Shown here piece after piece: positions 1 to 7,658 of a stretch of DNA of 64,000 nt. The stretch is taken from assembly GCF_004364325.1 (NCBI RefSeq), contig NZ_SOCP01000003.1:124001-188000 (forward strand), given 5' to 3'. Each line of letters begins with the position of its first letter. Within the stretch, counting starts at the first letter, position 1. Below the pieces are notes generated by a model, which had not been told where the DNA came from, did not search any database, and saw only the letters and a list, made by a program, of their open reading frames with translations. A program made the position numbers and the translations under genes. This stretch comes from Actinophytocola oryzae (GTDB lineage Bacteria; Actinomycetota; Actinomycetes; Mycobacteriales; Pseudonocardiaceae).

Positions 1-48
1 CACCACCAGCACGCCGGTCAGCACGCGACGGATCAGGAAGCGCAGCAT
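1..48 (-). CDS. Oligopeptide ABC transporter permease (DppB/OppB-like), N-terminal fragment
   Basis: Only the first 16 codons are in the window (MLRFLIRRVLTGVLVV), reading off the left edge. A short basic stretch followed by a hydrophobic run is the usual start of DppB/OppB inner-membrane permeases. The ATG at 48 lies one base after the TGA (52-50) of the DppC-like permease, so it is the last visible gene of the peptide importer operon. The identification rests mostly on context: the operon already holds a binding protein, two ATPases and one permease, and the partner permease is the missing part. Confidence 0.75.
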   Translation of the reverse strand, partial: MLRFLIRRVLTGVLVV

Positions 49-49
49 G

Positions 50-979
50 TCACGACCTCCCGGCGAAACGGGGGTCGAGCGCGTCACGCACGCTGTCGCC
101 GAGCAGGTTGAACGCCAACGTCGTGAGGATCAACGCCAGCCCCGGGAACAGCAGGAACCACCACGCCACCTGGTAGTAGCTCTGCGCGTCGCTGATCATG
201 TTGCCCCAGCTGGGGGTCGGCGGGATGATGCCGACGCCGAGATAGGACAGCGTGGACTCGAACACGATCGACACCGGGATCAGCAGCGTCGTGTAGACGA
301 CCACCGGCGCCACCAGGTTCGGCAGCACGTCGACGAGCATGATCCGCAGCGGACCGGCCCCCAGCGACCTGGCGGCCTCGACGTACTCCTTCTCCCTGAT
401 GGCAAGTGTTTGCCCGCGCACGATCCGGCCGACCGCCGCCCACGAGAAGAACGCGATGACCGCGACCTCGATCAGCTCGCTCGGGCCCGCGACGGTCACG
501 AGCGCGATCGCGAACAGCAGGAAGGGGAACGACAGCACGACGTCCATCAGCCGCGCGAGAACCGAGTCGACCGTCGGCCCCAGGTAGCCGGCGCACATGC
601 CGACCACCACGCCGACCAGCACGGCGACGACCGCCGCGCCGACGCCGACCGCGAGGGAGACCTGGCTGCCGTAGACGATCCGGACGAGGATGTCGCGGCC
701 GAGGTTGTCGGTCCCGAGCCAGTGGTGCACGCTCGGCGGCATCGGCAGCCCGTCGGGACTGATGCCACCCGTCCGGTCCTGGTCGGTCGGCGAGTACCCG
801 ACCAGCATGCTGATCGGCCTGGCCAGCGCGGCGACCAGCACCAGCAGGACGATGAACACCATGCAGGCGACCGCGACCCGGTCGTGCCGCAGCCGCGCCC
901 ACGCCAGCTGCCACGGCCCGCGCCCCTCGATCACCGGCGCGCTGGAGACGTCCGCCGCGTGGAGGTCAACGGCCGTCAT
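50..979 (-). CDS. Oligopeptide ABC transporter permease (DppC/OppC family)
   Basis: Inner-membrane subunit of a peptide importer, 309 aa, the normal size for DppC/OppC. An N-terminal cytoplasmic segment is followed by a membrane helix at about residues 35-58, a periplasmic loop with the family stretch HHWLGTDNLGRD, and then five further hydrophobic helices. The EAA loop that contacts the ATPase is visible as EYVEAARSLGAGPLR near residue 198. The start overlaps the end of the upstream ATPase by 14 bp, indicating translational coupling. It should pair with the OppB-type permease beginning at 48. Substrate (di-, oligopeptide or nickel) cannot be decided from sequence. Confidence 0.93.
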   Translation of the reverse strand: MTAVDLHAADVSSAPVIEGRGPWQLAWARLRHDRVAVACMVFIVLLVLVAALARPISMLVGYSPTDQDRTGGISPDGLPMPPSVHHWLGTDNLGRDILVRIVYGSQVSLAVGVGAAVVAVLVGVVVGMCAGYLGPTVDSVLARLMDVVLSFPFLLFAIALVTVAGPSELIEVAVIAFFSWAAVGRIVRGQTLAIREKEYVEAARSLGAGPLRIMLVDVLPNLVAPVVVYTTLLIPVSIVFESTLSYLGVGIIPPTPSWGNMISDAQSYYQVAWWFLLFPGLALILTTLAFNLLGDSVRDALDPRFAGRS

Positions 980-2018
980 CGGGGACTCCTCCGGCCGGCC
1001 CGGGTCCTCGGGTCAGGTCGTCGCCCGGCTCGACCGGGAAGTGGCAGGCCGTCAGGTGTGCGGCCGGATCTCCCCGGCGGGCCACCAGCTCCGGCGCCTC
1101 CACCGCGCAGATCGGTTGTGCCTTCGGGCAACGCGGGTGGAAGTGGCAGCCCTTCGGCGGGTCCACCGGGGAGGGCACGTCACCGGTCAGCACGATCCGC
1201 TCGCGGCGCTCGGCCAGGTCCGGGTCGGCCACGGACGCGGCGGACAGCAGCGCGGCCGAGTACGGGTGACGCGGGTTGGCGTACAGCTCCGCCGCGTCGG
1301 CGACCTCGACGATCCTGCCGAGGTACAGGACCGCCACGCGGTCGCTGACGTGCTCGACCACCGACAGGTCGTGCGCGATGAACACGAAGGTCAGCTCCAG
1401 CTCCCGCTGCAGGTCCGCCAGCAGGTTGAGGATCTGCGCCTGGATCGACACGTCCAGCGCGGACACCGGCTCGTCGCACACCACCAGCGCCGGCCGCAGC
1501 GCCAACGCCCGCGCCACCCCGATCCGCTGCCGCTGCCCGCCGGAGAAGTCCGCGGGGAAACGGTTGTAGTGCTCGGGGTTCAGGCCCACCAGCGCCATCA
1601 GGTCCTGCACACGCCGCTCGCGCTCGGCGCCGTCGGCGATGCCGTGGATGGCGAACGGGTCGCCGATGATCGACCCCACCCTGCGGCGCGGGTTCAGTGC
1701 GCCGTAGGGATCCTGGAAGATCATCTGGATCTCGCGGCGGACCGACCGCAACGCGCGTCGGGACAGGTCGGAGATGTCACGGCCGTCGAACTCGACCGTA
1801 CCGGCCGTCAGGGCATGCAGCCTGGTCACACAACGGGCCAAAGTGGACTTCCCGCAGCCGGTCTCCCCCACGAGGCCGAGGGTCTCCCCGCGCCGCACCT
1901 CCAGGCTCACCCCGTCGACCGCCCGCACCGCGCCGATCTGCCTGCGTACCAACGCCCCCTGCTTGATCGGGTAGTGCTTGACGACGTTGTCCAACCGCAG
2001 CAACACATCGTTGCTCAT
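966..2018 (-). CDS. Oligopeptide ABC transporter ATP-binding protein (OppF/DppF-like)
   Basis: Second of two ATPases that energise the peptide importer, 350 aa. Walker A is GETGCGKST near residue 53, the signature is FSGGQRQRIG, Walker B is ALVVCDEPVSALD, and the switch histidine is in IAHDLS. The C-terminal oligopeptide/dipeptide domain contains the cysteine-rich GCHFHPRCPKAQPIC motif, which in related proteins binds an iron-sulfur cluster. The ATG at 2018 overlaps the TGA of the upstream ATPase as ATGA. A longer open frame continues upstream, but it is out of frame with the OppD-like gene and lacks family similarity, so this start was chosen. Confidence 0.93.
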   Translation of the reverse strand: MSNDVLLRLDNVVKHYPIKQGALVRRQIGAVRAVDGVSLEVRRGETLGLVGETGCGKSTLARCVTRLHALTAGTVEFDGRDISDLSRRALRSVRREIQMIFQDPYGALNPRRRVGSIIGDPFAIHGIADGAERERRVQDLMALVGLNPEHYNRFPADFSGGQRQRIGVARALALRPALVVCDEPVSALDVSIQAQILNLLADLQRELELTFVFIAHDLSVVEHVSDRVAVLYLGRIVEVADAAELYANPRHPYSAALLSAASVADPDLAERRERIVLTGDVPSPVDPPKGCHFHPRCPKAQPICAVEAPELVARRGDPAAHLTACHFPVEPGDDLTRGPGPAGGVPDDGR

Positions 2019-3034
2019 GCGCTCAGCTCCCTCGCGGCCCGTTCCCGTTGTGCCTCCACGTCCACGCCGAAACCCAGCAGGCGGCCGGGCAGCCAGCACG
2101 CCGACCGGTGTCCCGCACCGACCTGGTGCAGGTCCGGGAGGTCCGAACGGCAGCGGTCCATCGCGTACCGGCAACGGGGGTGGAACGCGCACCCGGGTGG
2201 TACGGCGATCATGCTCGCCGGCTGCCCCGGAATCGGCCGCAGCGCACCGGAATGGCCTGCCGCACCGGGGATCGACTCCAGCAACCCCTTGGTGTACGGG
2301 TGATGCGGCTCGTAGTACAGCGCTCGCCGACCGGCCGACTCGACCACCCGACCCGCGTACATCACCAGCACCTCGTCGGCGATGTCGGCCACCACCCCGA
2401 GGTCGTGGGTGATGATGACGAGTGCGGTGCCCGTCGCCTCCTGCAAGCGCCGCAACAGGTCCAGGATCTGCGCCTGGACCGTCGCGTCGAGTGCGGTGGT
2501 CGGCTCGTCGGCGATGATCAGCTCCGGTTCCAGCGCGAGTGCCATCGCGATCATCACGCGCTGCCGCATGCCGCCGGAGAACTGGTGCGGGTAGTCGGAG
2601 ACGCGGCGGGCCGCGTGCGGGATCCCCACCAGCTCCAGGAGTTCCACCGCGCGGGTGCGGGCCGCCCGCCGCGTGACCGGCCGGTGGGCGCGGATCATCT
2701 CCTCGAGCTGCCAGCCGACCCGGTACAGCGGGTGCAGGCTCGACAGCGGGTCCTGGAAGATCGCGGCGATGCGGGCGCCACGCACGGACCGCTGCTCCGC
2801 GGGCCGCATCGCCAGCAGGTCGGCGCCGTCGAAGAAGGCCTGTCCCCGCACCGACGCGCCGGGCACGAGACCGATCAGCGACTGCGTGCAGACCGTCTTG
2901 CCGGACCCGGACTCGCCCACGATGCCGAGGGTCTGTCCCGGTTGGACGTCGAAGGACACCCCGCGGACGGCCTGCACCAGACCGTCCGCGGAGTTGAACG
3001 TGACCCACAGGTCGCGCACCGTCAGCAGGCTCAT
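2015..3034 (-). CDS. Oligopeptide ABC transporter ATP-binding protein (OppD/DppD-like)
   Basis: First ATPase of the importer, 339 aa. Motifs in order: Walker [10 protein letters not shown], signature [10 protein letters not shown], Walker [13 protein letters not shown], switch IITHDLG, then the C-terminal oligopeptide domain with [15 protein letters not shown]. The start [11 protein letters not shown] lies 5 bp after the stop of the binding-protein gene. The frame is open further upstream into that gene, but the residues there are not ATPase-like. The order binding protein, ATPase, ATPase, permease, permease is a recognised actinobacterial arrangement of this importer type. Confidence 0.93.
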   Translation of the reverse strand: MSLLTVRDLWVTFNSADGLVQAVRGVSFDVQPGQTLGIVGESGSGKTVCTQSLIGLVPGASVRGQAFFDGADLLAMRPAEQRSVRGARIAAIFQDPLSSLHPLYRVGWQLEEMIRAHRPVTRRAARTRAVELLELVGIPHAARRVSDYPHQFSGGMRQRVMIAMALALEPELIIADEPTTALDATVQAQILDLLRRLQEATGTALVIITHDLGVVADIADEVLVMYAGRVVESAGRRALYYEPHHPYTKGLLESIPGAAGHSGALRPIPGQPASMIAVPPGCAFHPRCRYAMDRCRSDLPDLHQVGAGHRSACWLPGRLLGFGVDVEAQRERAARELSA

Positions 3035-3039
3035 CCCGA

Positions 3040-4878
3040 TCAGCTCGCCGGGTCCAGCCACACGTTGCTGTAGTCGTACTCGGTGGAGAACGGCCAGAAC
3101 ACCGCGTTGTGCACCCGTTCCGACCGCATCAGCGGCGTCGACTGCGTCTGGAACGGGATCAGCGCCGCGTCCTTCATGATCTGCGTGTCCGCGTCGTGCA
3201 GCGCGCTCGCCGCCTGCGACGAGTCCGTCGTGGACAGTGCCTTGTCGATGTCGGCGTTCACCCTGGCGTTGTCGTAGTCGCCCCAGTCGGTCGACCCCGG
3301 GCCGTAGGTGCGCCCGTCGAACAGCGGCTCCACGATCGCGCGGCCGTTGTTGCCGTACCAGTCGGGCACCCAGCCCGGCTCGGACACGTCCCACACGCCG
3401 GACTTCGCGGCGGTCGGGTCGGACAGGTACTTGCCGTAGTAGTCCGACGCGGCGGCGGGCTTGCCGACGATCGTGACGCCGCACTTCTTGAAGTCCGCCT
3501 GCACCGACTGGTAGACGTCCGGGTGCTTGCCCGAGGTGCGGTAGACGTCGGTCAGCGTCAGGCCGTTCGGGTAGCCTGCCGCGGCCAGCATCGACTTGCA
3601 CTTGGCCGGGTCACCGCGTGAGCCCGTGGTCCTGTACGGGTCGATCGCCCGGTAGCCGACGTTGCCGGGCGGGATCACCTGGTCCAGCGGGGTGTTGAGC
3701 GTGGTGCCGCCGTAGATCTGGCCGAGCGCCACCTTGTCGACGGCGTACTCGAGCGCCTGGCGCACCGCGACCTTGCCGAGCGCACCGGAGTTGTTCGGGC
3801 TCTGCTCGTTGAACACGAGGAACGGGTTGGAGTCGTAGTTCGGGTAGATGCCCAGCCGCGCGTCCGAACCCGCCTTGAGCGTCGGCACGTCCGCGGTCGG
3901 CACCGTGGTGTCCCACTCCAGGTCCTGCGTGCCCGCGGCGATCTGCTGCTGCACGGCGTTCTCGTCGGCGCCGAGCGTCACCTGGATCCCGTTGGGGTAC
4001 TGGTGGCGCAGCGGATCGCTGCTCTGCTGCCACGCCGGGTTGCGACCGAGCACATAGGACTGTCCGGGCACGTACTTCGTGATCGCGTACGGGCCGTCGG
4101 ACAGCGTGTGCTGGCGGAAGTCGGCGTCGTCCGGCATGTAGTTCAGGTACTCGACGGGAGCCGCCGAGGAGAACGGCAGGGCCAGGATGTTCACGAAGTC
4201 GCCCGCGGGCTTGGTGAGCGTGAACCTCAGGGTCGTGTCGTCGACGGCCTGGATGCCGCTGATGTCGTGGCTCGTCATGAAATCCATGAACGCGGCGACG
4301 TTCTGCGGGACGCTCGCGAACGCCGCGCAGTAGTCCTTCATGCCCGCGATGGTGTCCTCGAAGTAGCCCGGGGCCCCGACGGAGTTCTGGGTCGGGTTGC
4401 AGAGCCGCTTGAAGCCGAGCACGAAGTCGGCCGCGGTGACCTGGCGGGCGGGCGTGGTGTTCCACCTGACACCGTCCCGGAGGTGCACGGTGATCGTCCT
4501 GCCGTCGGAGCTGATGCCGCCGTTCGACTTCGTCGGCAGCTCGGTCGCGACGTCCGGCGCCGGTTCGAGCGCCTTGTTCTTGTCGGTCGACGCCGGGTAG
4601 CTGTAGAGCTGCCTGGTGAAGGTTCGTTCCAGCGAGTAGCTGGTCGTGTAGTAGGCGGACGCGGTGTCGAGGTGGTCGACGTCCGCGTTGCCGATGACGC
4701 GCAACGTCCCACCCCGCGTCGGTGACCCGGTCGCGTTGACGTTGGCGCCCTGGCCGGAACCGGAGCCGTTCCCGGTGCCCGTGCCGCTGGTGGTGGAGCC
4801 GCCGCACGCGGTTGCCCCGAGCGCGACCAGCGTCATCAGCGACAGAACGGTGATTCTTTTGCTGCCTGAAGCGGACAT
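3040..4878 (-). CDS. Peptide ABC transporter substrate-binding lipoprotein (SBP family 5)
   Basis: Extracellular lipoprotein of 612 aa that captures peptides (or a related ligand) for the importer. The signal peptide ends in a lipobox GATAC with the lipidated cysteine at about residue 25, followed by a Gly/Ser/Thr-rich linker. The mature part has the SBP_bac_5 layout: RGGTLRVIG near the start, the LRDGVRWNTTP strand, and the ADFVLGFKRL helix. It is the first gene of the operon. A -10 box TAGCGT seven bases before the ATG suggests its own leaderless promoter although the two-component genes lie just upstream on the same strand. Confidence 0.93.
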   Translation of the reverse strand: MSASGSKRITVLSLMTLVALGATACGGSTTSGTGTGNGSGSGQGANVNATGSPTRGGTLRVIGNADVDHLDTASAYYTTSYSLERTFTRQLYSYPASTDKNKALEPAPDVATELPTKSNGGISSDGRTITVHLRDGVRWNTTPARQVTAADFVLGFKRLCNPTQNSVGAPGYFEDTIAGMKDYCAAFASVPQNVAAFMDFMTSHDISGIQAVDDTTLRFTLTKPAGDFVNILALPFSSAAPVEYLNYMPDDADFRQHTLSDGPYAITKYVPGQSYVLGRNPAWQQSSDPLRHQYPNGIQVTLGADENAVQQQIAAGTQDLEWDTTVPTADVPTLKAGSDARLGIYPNYDSNPFLVFNEQSPNNSGALGKVAVRQALEYAVDKVALGQIYGGTTLNTPLDQVIPPGNVGYRAIDPYRTTGSRGDPAKCKSMLAAAGYPNGLTLTDVYRTSGKHPDVYQSVQADFKKCGVTIVGKPAAASDYYGKYLSDPTAAKSGVWDVSEPGWVPDWYGNNGRAIVEPLFDGRTYGPGSTDWGDYDNARVNADIDKALSTTDSSQAASALHDADTQIMKDAALIPFQTQSTPLMRSERVHNAVFWPFSTEYDYSNVWLDPAS

Positions 4879-4885
4879 GAAATCG

Positions 4886-4891
4886 ACGCTA
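4886..4891 (-). promoter_or_regulatory. -10 box of a leaderless promoter for the peptide importer operon
   Basis: On the minus strand TAGCGT is followed by 7 nt and then the ATG at 4878. This matches the TANNNT box and spacing of actinobacterial leaderless transcripts. No convincing -35 was seen. The call is pattern-based. Confidence 0.45.
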
Positions 4892-4955
4892 GGCGCGTCG
4901 CCGCGATGGCTCCCGCATTCTTTCCCAGGAATTTAACCAGCACAAAAGGGACGCA

Positions 4956-6293
4956 TCAGCCGGTTTCCCCGTGTGTCGGCAGGACGAGGGTGAAGGTGGG
5001 TGGCGTGGGGGTCGCGAGCCACAGCCGCCCCGACTCCGCCTCGGCGAGCCTGCGTGCGAGCGGCAGGCCGATGCCGTGTCTCGTGCGGACCGTCCGTGCC
5101 CCGATCGTGGCGGCGAGGTCGCGCAGCTCGCCGTGGCCGCGGCCGGAGGTGTCCATGGTGGCGCGGGCGAGCGGGTCCGCCGCGACGCCGGGTCCCTCGT
5201 CGGAAACGTCGACGCCGATGGCCGACCCGAGGTCCCGCACGGCGACGGTGACCGTGCCGTCGCCGTGGCGCAGGGCGTTGTCGAGCAGCACGGCGACGAT
5301 CTGGCGGAGTACGGGCGCGACGACGAGCCTGCCGCCGACCGTGTCGGGGACGGTCACGCGCAGGGCACGGCCCCGCTCGGCGAGCAGGCCCGTCCAGTCC
5401 CGCCCGAGCCGGTCGAGGAGGCCGCCGACGGGTTCGAGTCCCGCGCGGGCAGGCACGTTGCGGGCGAGGTCGAGGAGATCCGCGACGGTCCCCTCAAGCT
5501 GGTCGGCGCTCTCCAACGCGGCGGTGATCGACGGCCGCAGCTCCTCGTCGGGCAGGTCCAGCGCGGCCTCCAGCTCCAGCCGGAGCCCGGCCAGCGGGGT
5601 GCGCAGCTGGTGGGAGGCGTCGGCGGTGAAGGCCCGTTCCCGCGCCACGAGGTCGCTCAGCCGCGCGGCGGTGGTGTCGAGGGACGCCCCGACCGAGTCG
5701 ATCTCGGCGATGCCGGACCGCGCGGTGGCGACGGTGAAGTTGCCCGCGCCCAGCTCGTAGGCGGCGCTGGAGAGGTCCTCGAGCGGTCGCGCGAGCCTGG
5801 TGGCCTGGCGGCGCGCGAGCAGCCACACGCCCGCGACGGCCACGAGCCCGAGTCCGCCCATGATGAGCCAGGTGACGACGGCGCGCCGGTAGATCTCGCC
5901 GCGCGACGAGGCGACCCGCACGATGCCGACGACCCGCTCCCCGTCCCCGACGGACGCCATGAGGACCAGCTCGCTGTCGGTGTCGGCCTCGACAACCTCG
6001 TCCGACGCGAGGGACACCGCGACCGTCGCGGGTCCGGTCCCGGTCCAGCGCGTCCCGTCGGTCCGGTAGAGGGCGACGGTGGTGCCGTGCCCGAGGTCGG
6101 GCAGCGTGCGTGGCACGGTCCCCTTGAGCAGGTCGGGGACGACGGTGAGCGCCGCGGTGTCGGCCCCCTGCTCCAGCTCGGCGCGTGCGTCGTCGGCGTA
6201 GTACCCGGCCACGGCCGCGGCGAGCGGCACCCCGAACAGGACGAGCGCCAGCACGGCCGCGGACACCGCCAACGTGACGATCCGCCCGCGCAC
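4956..6293 (-). CDS. Two-component sensor histidine kinase
   Basis: Membrane sensor kinase of 445 aa with a GTG start. One N-terminal helix (about residues 5-30) leads into an extracytoplasmic region of roughly 110 residues. A second helix (about 138-162) is followed by a HAMP-like linker, the HisKA box ADASHQLRTPLAG with the phospho-accepting His near residue 228, and a C-terminal HATPase domain with an N box (LLDNALRHGDG) and G1 box (VSDEGPGV). It starts 3 bp after the response regulator stop, so the two are cotranscribed. It lies 77 bp upstream of the peptide importer on the same strand and may control it, but no target site was identified. Confidence 0.92.
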   Translation of the reverse strand: MRGRIVTLAVSAAVLALVLFGVPLAAAVAGYYADDARAELEQGADTAALTVVPDLLKGTVPRTLPDLGHGTTVALYRTDGTRWTGTGPATVAVSLASDEVVEADTDSELVLMASVGDGERVVGIVRVASSRGEIYRRAVVTWLIMGGLGLVAVAGVWLLARRQATRLARPLEDLSSAAYELGAGNFTVATARSGIAEIDSVGASLDTTAARLSDLVARERAFTADASHQLRTPLAGLRLELEAALDLPDEELRPSITAALESADQLEGTVADLLDLARNVPARAGLEPVGGLLDRLGRDWTGLLAERGRALRVTVPDTVGGRLVVAPVLRQIVAVLLDNALRHGDGTVTVAVRDLGSAIGVDVSDEGPGVAADPLARATMDTSGRGHGELRDLAATIGARTVRTRHGIGLPLARRLAEAESGRLWLATPTPPTFTLVLPTHGETG

Positions 6294-6296
6294 CGG

Positions 6297-6995
6297 TCAG
6301 TCCGCCGGCTCGAGGCGGTAGCCGTGCCCCCGGACGGTGGCGATGCTCGGCACCCGGTCGCCACCGGCCTCCGCGAGCTTGCGCCGGACGGAGGCGACGT
6401 GCACGTCGAGGGTCTTGGTGGGGCCGTACCAGCGCGTGTCCCAGACGTCGGACATGAGCGTCTCACGGCGCACGGCGACCCCCGGCGTCGCGGCCAGCCT
6501 GGCCAGCAGGTCGAACTCCTTGGCACGCAATGGCAATACACGCTCCCCCACCGCGGCCCGCCGGGCCGGCAAATCGAGGCGGAGGTCCCCGACCCGTAAA
6601 GGGCCACGCACAACGGGCACGGAGAGCCAACGCCGCAAATGCGCCCGAATCCGCGCCCGCAACTCTCCCAACCGAACGGGTTTGGTCAGATAGTCGTCGG
6701 CTCCGGACTCGAGCCCGACGATTATATCGACCTCCTCGTCCCGCGCGGTCAATACGACAACCACGCACGATGGGCGCAATTCACGCAACCGCTGACAAAC
6801 CGCCAGGCCGTCCACGTCGGGCAGTCCGAGATCGACGAGCGCCAGCTCGAACTCCCTCGCCGCGGCGTCCCGCACGGCGTCGCCACCACTGGGATGCCAG
6901 CGAACGTCGTACCCGTCGCGACGGAGCGCGGCATCGAGCACCCGCCCGATAACCGGATCGTCCTCGACGAGGAGCAGGCGCGTGGTATGCGGCAT
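6297..6995 (-). CDS. OmpR/PhoB-family response regulator
   Basis: DNA-binding partner of the adjacent kinase, 232 aa. The receiver domain shows the acidic pair ED-D at residues 11-13 and the phospho-acceptor Asp near residue 55 in LALVDLGLPD. The C-terminal winged helix carries the usual TLDVHVASVRRKL recognition helix and RGHGYRL wing. The ATG at 6995 was chosen because GGAGAAGG sits about 7 nt before it. A GTG at 7013 in the same frame would add six residues but destroys that ribosome site. Upstream lies the 30-bp repeat array. Confidence 0.92.
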   Translation of the reverse strand: MPHTTRLLLVEDDPVIGRVLDAALRRDGYDVRWHPSGGDAVRDAAAREFELALVDLGLPDVDGLAVCQRLRELRPSCVVVVLTARDEEVDIIVGLESGADDYLTKPVRLGELRARIRAHLRRWLSVPVVRGPLRVGDLRLDLPARRAAVGERVLPLRAKEFDLLARLAATPGVAVRRETLMSDVWDTRWYGPTKTLDVHVASVRRKLAEAGGDRVPSIATVRGHGYRLEPAD

Positions 6996-7000
6996 CTCAT

Positions 7001-7157
7001 CACCTTCTCCCACCCTCCGATAATGCGCCGAAAACCTGAGAAAAACATGTGACCCGGGGTGGGTGGGAATTCCCGACTCACCGGGAAGAAAAGGACGAGC
7101 GGGAGGGAAGGGTCAGGCAGGGACCGGCGGCCCCCTCCGCTGCGGCCCGCCCGACCG
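7001..7157. other. Intergenic segment between response regulator and repeat array
   Basis: No gene is seen here. It must hold the promoter of the response regulator and kinase genes, but no box could be assigned with confidence. Open frames crossing this segment on both strands run on into the repeat array and are artefacts of the 30-bp periodicity. Confidence 0.5.
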
Positions 7158-7541
7158 CACTGAAGGACTCCTTCAGTACGCGCGGCGTTACGAAGGCGCC
7201 CTTCAGAACGCGCGGCGTTACGAAGGCGCCCTTCAGTACGCCGGGCGTTACGAAGGCGCCCTTCAGAACGCGGGACGTTACGAAGGCGTCCTTCAGTACG
7301 CGCGGCGTTACGAAGGCGTCCATCAGTACACCCGGCGTTACGAAGGCGTCCATCAGTACACCCGGCGTTACGAAGGCGTCCATCAGTACACCCGGCGTTA
7401 CGAAGGCGTCCATCAGTACACCCGGCGTTACGAAGGCGTCCATCAGTACACCCGGCGTTACGAAGGCGTCCATCAGTACACCCGGCGTTACGAAGGCGTC
7501 CATCAGTACACCCGGCGTTACGAAGGCGTCCTTCAGTGCGG
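7158..7541. repeat. Tandem 30-bp repeat array, 12 full units with inverted end caps
   Basis: Twelve contiguous 30-bp units begin at 7171, 7201, 7231 and so on to 7501. Five differ slightly, and the seven from 7321 to 7530 are identical (start CATCAGTACACCCGGCG, end TTACGAAGGCGTC). The left edge carries the unit motif in inverse orientation (CACTGAAGGACTCC, from 7158) and the right edge ends CCTTCAGTGCG (to 7541), so the array is bracketed by an inverted repeat. Because 30 is a multiple of 3, several frames stay open and give periodic peptides; there is no start, ribosome site or codon bias to support a protein. Units abut without spacers, which excludes CRISPR. Related elements lie at 21471, 40391 and 50009. 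Confidence 0.95.
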
Positions 7542-7561
7542 GCCGGCGGTGGGTGGAACGC

Positions 7562-7589
7562 TTGACATCCCAACGCCAGCAGCCATACT
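7562..7589 (+). promoter_or_regulatory. Sigma-70-type promoter for the GH2 gene
   Basis: TTGACA at 7562-7567 is separated by 16 bp from CATACT at 7584-7589. It lies between the repeat array and the GH2 start, pointing toward the gene. The resulting leader would be about 60 nt. Confidence 0.55.
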
Positions 7590-7614
7590 CCGATTCGGAT
7601 TAACGGAAAGGTTG

Positions 7615-7638
7615 CCGAAATTTTCGGTAGCGCTCCCA
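7615..7638. promoter_or_regulatory. Operator region of the GH2 gene (dyad plus CebR/LacI-like half-perfect site)
   Basis: A 13-nt dyad CCGAAATTTTCGG (7615-7627) abuts GGTAGCGCTCCCA (7626-7638). The latter matches 12 of 14 positions of the palindrome TGGGAGCGCTCCCA, the operator type bound by CebR-like LacI regulators, which occurs perfectly at 20627-20640 in this window. Located downstream of the promoter, it could block elongation or initiation. No LacI-family gene is visible here, so the regulator would be encoded elsewhere. Confidence 0.5.
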
Positions 7639-7658
7639 TGACGGGGATCGAGGGTGAG

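Noticed and set aside
966..3008. 680-aa protein covering both ATPase regions
   Set aside because: Its first half is an out-of-frame reading of the OppD-like gene; the real gene starts at 2018.
5000..6600. Long plus-strand open frames opposite the histidine kinase
   Set aside because: Arg/Pro/Gly-rich antisense shadows of a high-GC gene with recognised domains.
7158..7541. CRISPR array
   Set aside because: Units are contiguous with no spacers, and no cas genes are present.
7049..7641. Long open frames on both strands through the repeat array, encoding periodic peptides
   Set aside because: They arise because the unit length is 30 bp. No start signals or non-repeat sequence supports a protein.
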